DNA of 64,000 nucleotides, taken from the NCBI RefSeq assembly GCF_010894435.1, contig NZ_JAAIXZ010000015.1, forward strand, positions 124,001-188,000, in the 5' to 3' direction. The DNA comes from Pyxidicoccus trucidator. Lineage in GTDB: Bacteria > Myxococcota > Myxococcia > Myxococcales > Myxococcaceae. The position numbers and the translations under genes were made by a program. Positions 1 to 6,293 of this stretch are shown one piece after another (position 1 is the first letter of the stretch; each line of letters opens with the position of its first letter). Under the pieces are notes generated by a model that made no database searches, was not told the DNA's origin, and saw only the letters and a list, made by a program, of their open reading frames with translations.

Positions 1-775
1 CGTACCCACGCGCGCAGGGCGTCGGGCAGCCCAGGTCTCCCGGCTCGGGCAGAAACGTCTGCGAGAGCCCGGCTCGCTGGATGACCCGCTCGCGGACGAG
101 CTCTCGCCAGCTTCGGCCTTCCGCCGCTGAGAGGATTTCACCGAGGAGCACGTAGTTGGTGTTCGAGTAGCCGTACTGCGCACCGGGAGGGAACGTGGGC
201 GCCTGCGCTCCGACGACGCCGAGAATCTCCTCGAGCGTCCAGACGTGCTCCGGGTCGGACACGATGGCCATGTTCGTCTCTTCGGTGACCCACTCCGGAA
301 TGCCCGAGCGGTGACTGAGCAGCATGGCCACGGTGATGGTCTCCGCGTTCGCGATACGCTCCGTCACACTCGCCGGCAGTCGCTCCGCGAGGGTGTCGTC
401 CAGCGCGAGCGTGCGCCGCTCGACGGACTGCAGCACGGCGGCGGCGACGAAGCTCTTGAGGACGCTGCCGGCGCGAAAGTGGTGCTGCGCGGACATGGGC
501 AGCTTCTGCTCGACATCTCCGAGACCGGCGACTCCCAGCCACGTCTGGCCTTCCTTCGAGGTGACAGCCAGGGCGACGCCGGGAGTCACGCCCCTGGCGA
601 CGACGTCCGCGAGAGTGGCCTGCAGGTCAGCGTGCAGCGTCGTGGGCTCGTCGTCGTCGTTGTCGTCGCAACCGCTGACCGCTCCAGCCAGACAGAGGAG
701 CAGGACGACAGAGACCACGGCGAGCGAATCACGGTGTCTGACTTCACGAATCCGGGCGTTGATGGGCATGGCCAT
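1..775 (-). CDS. Beta-lactamase-fold serine hydrolase lipoprotein, C-terminus cut by window edge
   Basis: The protein begins with a charged N-terminus, a hydrophobic stretch and a lipobox-like LAGAVSGC, followed by an Asp-rich linker, so it is probably an exported lipoprotein. The mature part has the class C beta-lactamase / DD-peptidase layout: an SxxK motif (SVLK, about residues 104-107) within FRAGSVLKSF, a SHRSGIPEW segment, and the Tyr-containing motif YSN in YGYSNTNY about 100 residues later. The family acylates its active-site serine and includes beta-lactamases, D-aminopeptidases and esterases; the substrate cannot be told here. The frame runs off the left edge, so the C-terminal KTG/HTG region is not visible. 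Two in-frame ATGs, at 775 and 769, are possible starts. It is divergent from the metalloprotease at 995 across an AT-rich spacer. Confidence 0.85.
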   Translation of the reverse strand, partial: MAMPINARIREVRHRDSLAVVSVVLLLCLAGAVSGCDDNDDDEPTTLHADLQATLADVVARGVTPGVALAVTSKEGQTWLGVAGLGDVEQKLPMSAQHHFRAGSVLKSFVAAAVLQSVERRTLALDDTLAERLPASVTERIANAETITVAMLLSHRSGIPEWVTEETNMAIVSDPEHVWTLEEILGVVGAQAPTFPPGAQYGYSNTNYVLLGEILSAAEGRSWRELVRERVIQRAGLSQTFLPEPGDLGCPTPCARGY

Positions 776-845
776 GAAGCACCGCCCGACTGCGTGAGTG
801 TCACCACGAGCAGGGCCCATGGGTCCGCAGGCGCCGCCCATCTAT

Positions 846-858
846 ATTTCTGAGAAAT
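846..858. promoter_or_regulatory. 13-bp palindrome in the AT-rich divergent spacer
   Basis: ATTTCT-G-AGAAAT is a perfect 6+1+6 dyad inside an unusually AT-rich stretch between the divergent hydrolase (start 775) and metalloprotease (start 995) genes. Its position suits an operator or promoter element serving one or both genes. No regulator is identified. Confidence 0.35.
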
Positions 859-994
859 TTGAATTGTCCGCAAAAACAACTTTTCCTGCCCTTCCGGGTG
901 TTGGTCCAAGGGAGCGCAGGTATAGCGGCGGGCGGTCGCTGGAGCTCCCAAGCAGCAGCGTCCACGCCCTGTAGTCCCTCGAAAAGGAATCCCC

Positions 995-2356
995 ATGCGT
1001 AAGCTTTCCATGGCGTTGTTGGTCGGTGTCACCCTCGTCGGCTGCGGTGTCGACCCGGAGGCCGAGAACCAGGAGATCGTCTCCAACCTGATTGAGGCCG
1101 GGTTTCCGGCCGAGGACATCATGGTCGCCGACGGTGCCGTATACGTGGGCCGCGACGCTCACGTGACGCTCGAGGCGTCCCGCGAGATGCTCCAGGCCCC
1201 AGCGGAGAGCGCCGAGCAGTACCGCACGACCAACCTCGTCGGCTCGAGCGTGACGAAGATCTGCGTCAACCCCACCTCCACGTTCAACACCTTCCCCCTC
1301 CTGAGCCAGGGGCTCGACCTGGCCATTGCCAACTACAATGAGCGGGGCCTCCGCATCACCTTCGCGCGCGGCCCGACCACCGGCTGCACCGCGAACATCA
1401 CCGCGCAGACCATGTCCGGCACCGGCGGCTCCGCGGGCTTCCCCTCGGGAGGCCTGCCCTACGGAATCATCAACATCGGCACCGGCCTGAACAGCTACAG
1501 CGCGGACGTGAACGAGCACGTCATCACCCACGAGCTGGGCCACGCGGTCGGCTTCCGCCACTCGGACTACTACAATCGCAGCATCAGCTGCGGCGCCGGC
1601 GGCGACGAGGGAGATGCTGGCGTGGGCGTCATCCACATCCCCGGCACGCCGACCACGGCCACCGTGGGCGGCTCCATCATGAACTCCTGCTTCCGGTCGA
1701 CGGAGACCGGCGAGTGGACCAGCTCCGACATCACCGCGCTGGCCTACCTCTACCCCAGCGGTGCGGTCGCGAGCTGCTCGAGCTACAACTTCATGTCCTA
1801 CCGCGGGCAGAACGGGACGCAGATTCAGTGCAGCTGTGCGGCGGGGAGCGCGGGGACTGTGTGGGGGACGGACCTCTACACCGACGACTCGAATGTCTGC
1901 GTGGCGGCAGTGCACGCCGGTGCGATTCCCTCCACCGGAGGGACGGTGGTCGTCACCATCCAGCCAGGTCAGAGCAGCTACACGGGCACGACCCGCAACG
2001 GCATCACCACGAACTCCTACGGCGCCTGGGGCGGGAGCTTCTCCGTCGCCGGCCAGACGCCGCCTCCGAGCAGCTGCTCGAGCTACAACTTCATCTCCTA
2101 CCGCGGGCAGAACGGGACGCAGGTCCGGTGCAGCTGTCCGGCGGTGAGCGGCGGGGCTGTGTGGGGTACGGACGTCTACACCGACGACTCGACTGTCTGC
2201 GCGGCCGCGGTGCATGCCGGTGCGATTCCCGCAACCGGCGGGACGGTGACCGTCACCATCCAGCCGGGACAGGGCAGCTACACGGGCACGACCCGCAACG
2301 GCATCACCACGTACTCCTACGGCGCCTGGGCGGGGAGCTTCACCCTCAGCCCGTAG
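995..2356 (+). CDS. Secreted M57-like zinc metalloprotease with two LCCL domains
   Basis: The 453-residue product starts with a lipoprotein-type signal (a hydrophobic run ending in LVGCG), supported by AAAAGGAAT upstream of the ATG. The catalytic motif HELGHAVGFRH (about residues 176-186) is a full HExxHxxGxxH metzincin-type zinc site, and the surrounding 'HEIGH' style resembles peptidase family M57 of Gram-negative secreted proteases. After the protease part come two near-identical blocks of about 90 residues (roughly 258-345 and 360-452). Each has the pattern Cys, YTDDS..C..AAVHAGAI, GG.V.V.IQPGQ..YTGTTRNGI and SYGAW.GSF, which is the LCCL fold; these may bind lipid or polysaccharide. A secreted, surface-tethered predatory or scavenging protease is the likely role. 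Confidence 0.85.
   Translation: MRKLSMALLVGVTLVGCGVDPEAENQEIVSNLIEAGFPAEDIMVADGAVYVGRDAHVTLEASREMLQAPAESAEQYRTTNLVGSSVTKICVNPTSTFNTFPLLSQGLDLAIANYNERGLRITFARGPTTGCTANITAQTMSGTGGSAGFPSGGLPYGIINIGTGLNSYSADVNEHVITHELGHAVGFRHSDYYNRSISCGAGGDEGDAGVGVIHIPGTPTTATVGGSIMNSCFRSTETGEWTSSDITALAYLYPSGAVASCSSYNFMSYRGQNGTQIQCSCAAGSAGTVWGTDLYTDDSNVCVAAVHAGAIPSTGGTVVVTIQPGQSSYTGTTRNGITTNSYGAWGGSFSVAGQTPPPSSCSSYNFISYRGQNGTQVRCSCPAVSGGAVWGTDVYTDDSTVCAAAVHAGAIPATGGTVTVTIQPGQGSYTGTTRNGITTYSYGAWAGSFTLSP
1771..2345 (+). repeat. In-gene tandem duplication (about 300-bp unit) encoding the two LCCL domains
   Basis: The segment beginning near 1771 recurs at an offset of exactly 300 bases near 2071 with only scattered differences, for example the shared stretch AGCTACAACTTCAT. 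Each copy codes one LCCL domain. The high DNA identity suggests a recent duplication or ongoing gene conversion. Confidence 0.8.
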
Positions 2357-2437
2357 TCGCCACACCAGCCTCCGGCAGCAGGAACGAGGGACGGTAGGAG
2401 AAAGGCACTACCGGGTCCTCGTCACGGACCTGGCCCT

Positions 2438-2457
2438 CCGGGAGCAGCAGCTCCCGG
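2438..2457. terminator. Hairpin between convergent genes
   Basis: CCGGGAG (2438-2444) pairs with CTCCCGG (2451-2457) around a CAGCAG loop, in the short gap between the convergent metalloprotease and phosphatase genes. No T-run follows on either strand, so intrinsic termination is only a possibility. Confidence 0.3.
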
Positions 2458-2491
2458 GGGGCAGTGCGGCTGCACGGCGTGCCCGCGTCCT

Positions 2492-4150
2492 TCACCGTCC
2501 CGAGAGGGCCTCCGCGCGTGGCTTGCCTTCGGCCGAGGCGGGCATTCCCATCTCCAGGAGCGCGGACAGCGTGGGCGCCACGTCCACCGGGTCTATCTCC
2601 TGGGGATACAGGCCGGGCTTCACACCCCGGCCCGCGAACACCACGGGCACCTGCGCGTCGTAGGCGTAAGGCGTGCCGTGGTTCGTCCCACGCGGGTAGT
2701 CGCTCATCACGTGGAAGGGCTTCGACATGAAGAGGACGTCCCCGCTCCGCATCGGGTAGTAGCCGCGCCGCAGCGGGGCCACCAGCCCCGCGAGGTCCGG
2801 GGCCGTGTCCAGGTCGTCCTTCGCCACCGCCGTCACCGTGAAGGGCTGCTTCGACAGCCACGCCGCCGCCGCGCGCCGCACCGCCACTCCATCCACCTGT
2901 CCCGACTCCAGGGCCTTGCCGCCCAGGTACACATCCAACGTCTGCAGCTTCACTGTCACGTCGACGCCGAACTTCTCACGCAGCTCCTGGGCCAGTCCCT
3001 TGGCCACCTCCACCGGGTGGATGCGCATGGCGGGCACGCCCGCCTGGACCCAGGCCTCCGGAATCTCCGCGCCTCCATGGTCCGCCGACAGCGCGATGAC
3101 CAGGTTCGCCCTGCCTCCCGCCGCACGCTCGGCGGCGGTGATGAGCTCGCCCAGCGCCTGGTCCAACCGCAGCAGCGTGTCCTGCATCTCCCATGAGGTG
3201 GGCCCGAACGCGTGGAACACCACGTCCGTGTTGCTGAAGCTCACCGCGAGCAGGTCCGGCACGTCGTCCCGGCCCAGGCCCTCGCCCTCCATCGCCGCCT
3301 TCGCCGCCTGCACCAGCAGGTCATGTGAGCGCGGCGACACGGCGAAGGCCCGGTACGACGCGGGCCCCGGCTTCTCGAGCCCACCGTGGAGCGCATGGGG
3401 GAACGTGCGGCCCATGATGCCGTAGGGCTTCGGCGGCTCCGCGGCGCGGTCGTCCTCGCCCAGGTACTCGGCGCGCGGACGCAGCAGCTCCCACGTCTTG
3501 CCAAAGGCCGCGTCCGCCAGCTTCCGCGCGTTGAGCGCCTGCATCCACGCGGGCACCGCCTTCGCGTACCAGGTGCTCGTCACCATCTTCCCCGTGGCCT
3601 CGTCGAACCACCACGCCTGTCCCTGTCGCCCGGCCAGCGGAATCGCCGCGCGCGCCTTGAACGACAGCGCCACCACCTTGCCCCGGCCCTGCGTGGACAC
3701 GCGCAGCCGGTCCGCCAGCGTCTCCGCCATCAGGTTGCCGGGGCTGGCGTCCGCCGTCGGGACGGTGACTCCGTCCAGGACGGCATACGCCGGGTCCATG
3801 TAGGCCTGCACGCGCTGGTCCGTGGCACGGTCATGGACGTCGTTGTCCACGATGCCGTGGCGCCACGGATTCGCTCCGGTGGCCAGAGTGGCGTGCCCCG
3901 GTGCGGTGCGGGCCTCCGCGTAGGCGTAGCGCGCGTAGGGGTAGAACGCCCCCGTGTCGAGCAACTTCCCCAGGCCGCCGGTGAGGCGCGGACGGTTGCG
4001 CAGGAGCAATTCACTGCCCAGTGCGTCCACGCTGATGAACAGGGTGAGCTTCGGGGCCCTGGCCGCGGCGGGCAGGGCGGACAGGACGAGGAGGGCGACG
4101 AGAAGACGGGACACGCGGGACAGACTCTCCGGCCAGAGGGTCGGAAGCAA
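2492..4150 (-). CDS. Alkaline-phosphatase-superfamily enzyme, exported
   Basis: The 552-residue protein has an N-terminal signal sequence (LLVALLVLSALPAAARA) and the metal-site order of the alkaline phosphatase / nucleotide pyrophosphatase superfamily. These are an early Asp (FISVDALGSE), a Thr nucleophile in RTAPGHATLATGA, an Asp/His block in SFSNTDVVFHAFGP, a SADHGG motif, and a late His in GTNHGTPYAYD. Thr as nucleophile points to PhoV/PafA- or phosphodiesterase-like members. These release phosphate in the periplasm from mono- or diesters, with substrate undetermined. It is convergent with the metalloprotease gene, and its start lies about 20 bp from the end of the gene that stops at 4173. 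Confidence 0.88.
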   Translation of the reverse strand: MLPTLWPESLSRVSRLLVALLVLSALPAAARAPKLTLFISVDALGSELLLRNRPRLTGGLGKLLDTGAFYPYARYAYAEARTAPGHATLATGANPWRHGIVDNDVHDRATDQRVQAYMDPAYAVLDGVTVPTADASPGNLMAETLADRLRVSTQGRGKVVALSFKARAAIPLAGRQGQAWWFDEATGKMVTSTWYAKAVPAWMQALNARKLADAAFGKTWELLRPRAEYLGEDDRAAEPPKPYGIMGRTFPHALHGGLEKPGPASYRAFAVSPRSHDLLVQAAKAAMEGEGLGRDDVPDLLAVSFSNTDVVFHAFGPTSWEMQDTLLRLDQALGELITAAERAAGGRANLVIALSADHGGAEIPEAWVQAGVPAMRIHPVEVAKGLAQELREKFGVDVTVKLQTLDVYLGGKALESGQVDGVAVRRAAAAWLSKQPFTVTAVAKDDLDTAPDLAGLVAPLRRGYYPMRSGDVLFMSKPFHVMSDYPRGTNHGTPYAYDAQVPVVFAGRGVKPGLYPQEIDPVDVAPTLSALLEMGMPASAEGKPRAEALSGR

Positions 4151-4172
4151 TCCAGATGCGTCCCCCGACGCT

Positions 4173-4655
4173 CTAATAGTGGTTCTGGTTCATCCCCGTG
4201 GCGGGACGCGTGCTGGGAGAAGAGGTCAGCGTGCTCGGAGACGAGACCGGCGTGGCCGGCAGGGCTCCCGCGGTGGCCGCACCGAACATGCGCCGGATGT
4301 TGTCGCCGAAGAGGGTGAGCGTGAGCAGGCCGATGAGCGCGACCAGCGAGAGCGCGGCCACCGCCGTCACGGCCGTACCGAGCAGCGTGGTCGCCTCCGC
4401 GCGCTGCTCGCTCCATACGCGCCGGCAGTCGCCAGTCACCACCGTCCCGTCCGACCGGCGGTAGAGCCGAGCGCAGACCTGCCCACCGGACTGAAGCAGC
4501 GTCTCCACTTCGGACGTGCTCAGCTCGCTCACGTTGTAGACATTGAGCCGGCAGGCGCCGCAGTGCCGGACGCGCGCATCACCCGTCATCTCCTCCCAGC
4601 GCATCTTGCAGGGCGTCGCGATGGTGAGCCGTTCATCCAGCGAGCGGGTAGTCAT
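4173..4655 (-). CDS. Small single-pass membrane protein with Cys pairs
   Basis: The ATG at 4655 gives a 160-residue product starting MTTRSLDERL. The N-terminal half has a conserved-looking CGACRLNVYNVS block, preceded by Cys in IATPCKMRW and followed by CARLYRRSDGTVVTGDC, so five Cys could bind metal or form disulfides. A membrane helix follows (LGTAVTAVAALSLVALIGLLTL), then a Ser/Thr/Pro-rich tail. I do not recognise an assigned function; proteins of this form are common in myxobacteria. An in-frame ATG at 4700 is an alternative start but falls inside the hairpin at 4694-4722. Confidence 0.7.
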   Translation of the reverse strand: MTTRSLDERLTIATPCKMRWEEMTGDARVRHCGACRLNVYNVSELSTSEVETLLQSGGQVCARLYRRSDGTVVTGDCRRVWSEQRAEATTLLGTAVTAVAALSLVALIGLLTLTLFGDNIRRMFGAATAGALPATPVSSPSTLTSSPSTRPATGMNQNHY

Positions 4656-4693
4656 GACGGGAGACGGTACCGGCCTCGTGCGCCTCCGCACAT

Positions 4694-4722
4694 CGGTCAT
4701 TCGTCCGAAGGACGGATGACCG
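4694..4722. other. 13-bp stem-loop
   Basis: CGGTCATTCGTCC (4694-4706) pairs with GGACGGATGACCG (4710-4722) around a GAA loop, with one G-T position. It lies upstream of the minus-strand gene starting at 4655 and next to the tRNA-like tail at 4735, so it could be a 5'-leader element or debris at an integration boundary. Confidence 0.5.
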
Positions 4723-4734
4723 ACCCCGCCTGCA

Positions 4735-4754
4735 GGTTCGATTCCCGCCGCCTC
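4735..4754 (+). other. tRNA/tmRNA 3'-end-like sequence, possible att remnant
   Basis: GGTTCGATTCCCGCCGCCTC has the form of a T-loop plus 3' acceptor strand, as in tmRNA or a class II tRNA. No matching 5' acceptor strand, anticodon arm or upstream body is present, so this is not an intact RNA gene. Such 3'-end copies are left where integrases use tRNA/tmRNA genes as attachment sites, and decayed genes follow immediately. Confidence 0.4.
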
Positions 4755-4841
4755 GCAGCACAACCCGCCGCTCCCAGTCTTGAACCAGCGTTCTACCCGT
4801 TGATGAGCGCGTTCGCAGGTGACCTGTTGTGGGCTCAGAGC

Positions 4842-4911
4842 GCCTAACAAAAGCAAGGACTGCAGCCATCGTCCGAGAGGACGAACCCCTCAAACCTGAT
4901 TCTTGTTAGGC
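4842..4911 (-). repeat. attC-like or MITE-like inverted repeat directly after a stop codon
   Basis: GCCTAACAA (4842-4850) and TTGTTAGGC (4903-4911) are perfect 9-bp inverted arms about 70 bp apart, with an inner hairpin CGTCC-GAGA-GGACG (about 4870-4883). On the minus strand it begins four bases after the stop codon of the gene at 4916-5326. An RYYYAAC...GTTRRRY arrangement right after a coding region is what integron attC sites look like; terminal repeats of a small non-autonomous transposon are the alternative. No integron integrase gene is in the window. Confidence 0.45.
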
Positions 4912-4915
4912 ACTC

Positions 4916-5326
4916 TTATAGTCTTCGCCGGTTCGCACGAGAAGAAGAGCGTGAGGGTTTTTGCCGTGTCCTGTCCGAGGGCACCTTCCCACGTCGTGTC
5001 TTCTGTCGGGTCGATTTTTTCACATCCTTGCGCGGCTTTTCTCCAGACACGACTTCACGCATCTCGTCGTTGAACTGCTTGATGAACATCATCGCATTCA
5101 TGAGCGCGTCCACAGGACCTTGACCGAAGATAGGCGTCACCTTGGTCAAATGCCCCTCGATCATCACTGGGGTGTACCAGCAGCGCTCCTGCGGGAAATG
5201 GACAGGCTGCCCTACCGTGAGTCTTGAAGTGCGCCGTTTACCCTCGGGAGTAGTGTATCTCCAGTAGTCATCCGCGATAGGGGCTTCGATCACGGTCAAC
5301 TTCGGGCGCCAATCATCTTCAGGCAC
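4916..5326 (-). CDS. Unknown 136-residue protein, possible immunity-type partner
   Basis: The GTG at 5326 gives a soluble protein with no signal peptide. The ordered part (residues 1 to about 90) includes VGQPVHFPQERCWYTPVMI and FGQGPVDALMNAMMFIKQF, the latter loosely like small bacterial domains annotated DUF6968. The last 40 residues are a very basic Lys/Arg/Ser-rich tail. It starts 8 bp after the stop of the small lipoprotein gene upstream, so the two are probably co-transcribed. A lipoprotein followed at once by a small soluble protein recalls toxin/immunity pairs, but I cannot assign a function. Codon use is less GC-biased than in neighbouring genes, consistent with transfer. Confidence 0.6.
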   Translation of the reverse strand: MPEDDWRPKLTVIEAPIADDYWRYTTPEGKRRTSRLTVGQPVHFPQERCWYTPVMIEGHLTKVTPIFGQGPVDALMNAMMFIKQFNDEMREVVSGEKPRKDVKKSTRQKTRRGKVPSDRTRQKPSRSSSRANRRRL

Positions 5327-5334
5327 ATGACACC

Positions 5335-5604
5335 TCAGCGGTTGGAGCGTGCACGCAAGTGACTTCCAAGGTCTTTAGTATTCGGCTCATATTCCTCGCT
5401 TGGAGTTGCGGGATCCGAGTCTGATTCCAAAGCCCTCCCTGGAGTTGCAGCCTCGCTTCGGAAGAGATTCTGGGAAGCCGTGCTCCGCCACTGGGAGGAT
5501 GGTCCCGATTCAGTTACCGGCGCTCCCAAAGAAGGCCTTGAGGCAGGAGTTGTTGCGCACGCCAATAGAACCGTGCAGACGGAGAGTGCATGGAGCCGAG
5601 GCAT
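5335..5604 (-). CDS. Short lipoprotein, possibly a truncated toxin
   Basis: The ATG at 5604 starts an 89-residue product with a compact signal and lipobox (SVCTVLLACATT), then a Ser/Pro/Glu-rich segment with no recognisable domain. The signal resembles that of the larger lipoprotein toxin at 25142-26050 (LLLFLSACATPAP). With the next gene only 8 bp downstream, this may be what remains of a lipoprotein toxin whose C-terminal effector was lost, or simply a small lipoprotein. The region upstream contains coding fragments in several frames, which supports the truncation view. Confidence 0.5.
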   Translation of the reverse strand: MPRLHALSVCTVLLACATTPASRPSLGAPVTESGPSSQWRSTASQNLFRSEAATPGRALESDSDPATPSEEYEPNTKDLGSHLRARSNR

Positions 5605-5716
5605 AGGCTCCCACCAGCATATGGGTAGTTCTCTCAGCAGCCAATACCGGTGAGGGCCACCGTGTCGGTGCGGGCCGAGCCGGAGCCATAGGGTAACTGG
5701 AGGATGTAGGCCCTCA

Positions 5717-6253
5717 ATGCGTTCGGACGCCCAGCGAAGAGCAAGGGGCATGTTGGCGTGCATGGAGAAGCCTTCAAGGAAGGAGCACCGAAGCTGCTTG
5801 CTGGGAGGGAGCAGGACATCCAGTTCCAGTAGCGAGGGCGGGTGCGAGGGCAATGACTCGGTGGTGAAGCGCAAGTACGTGCTCCGGGGCTCGGTGTCGC
5901 TGGCGGAGAAGCTCAACGCCATCGCCCAGCTCAAGCTGAAGGCCCTGTTCCAGGGTCTGGAGATGGCGGAGGCGAACGTCACCGTGGGCGAGGGCGGGAC
6001 GTCTATCGACTCCGGCCGCATCGAGAAGTGCGATGACGAGCCGCACAAGTCGTGCGCGGTGAGCATCAATACCGACCCCTCCCGGAGCGGCGAGCGCAAC
6101 GATGCGGGAGAGCCGCTCTGGCGCTTCGCCGGCAGCCCCGAGGGCGTCATTCCCCCGGACCGCTCCCAGCCTGTAGAGAAGGGCCGGGAGCCCTGGCGCG
6201 CACGCCGCCAGGGCCCTCACGCCGATGCTGGCACGGCGGCCCCTGCGCGGTAG
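5717..6253 (+). pseudogene. Orphan coding fragment of unknown family
   Basis: From about 5840 this frame shows strong third-position GC bias and a plausible protein (RKYVLRGSVSLAEKLNAIAQ, then MAEANVTVGEGG). It lacks a convincing start or ribosome site, and its first 40 residues look random. A second short frame nearby reads HVGVHGEAFKEGAPKLLAG before a stop near 5830. Together these suggest 5'-truncated remnants of one or more genes left after rearrangement. No function is assignable. Confidence 0.35.
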
Positions 6254-6293
6254 CGGCCCCAAACGGGTAACATGCGCGCCAGGGGGTGAGGAC

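Noticed and set aside
842-2365. Long minus-strand open frame of 507 codons
   Set aside because: It is the antisense of the metalloprotease gene; its His/Arg/Gly-rich product has no domain, and high GC keeps antisense frames open.
4690-4760. Possible intact tRNA gene
   Set aside because: Only a T-loop/acceptor-like 3' end is present; no 5' acceptor, D-arm or anticodon arm can be paired with it.
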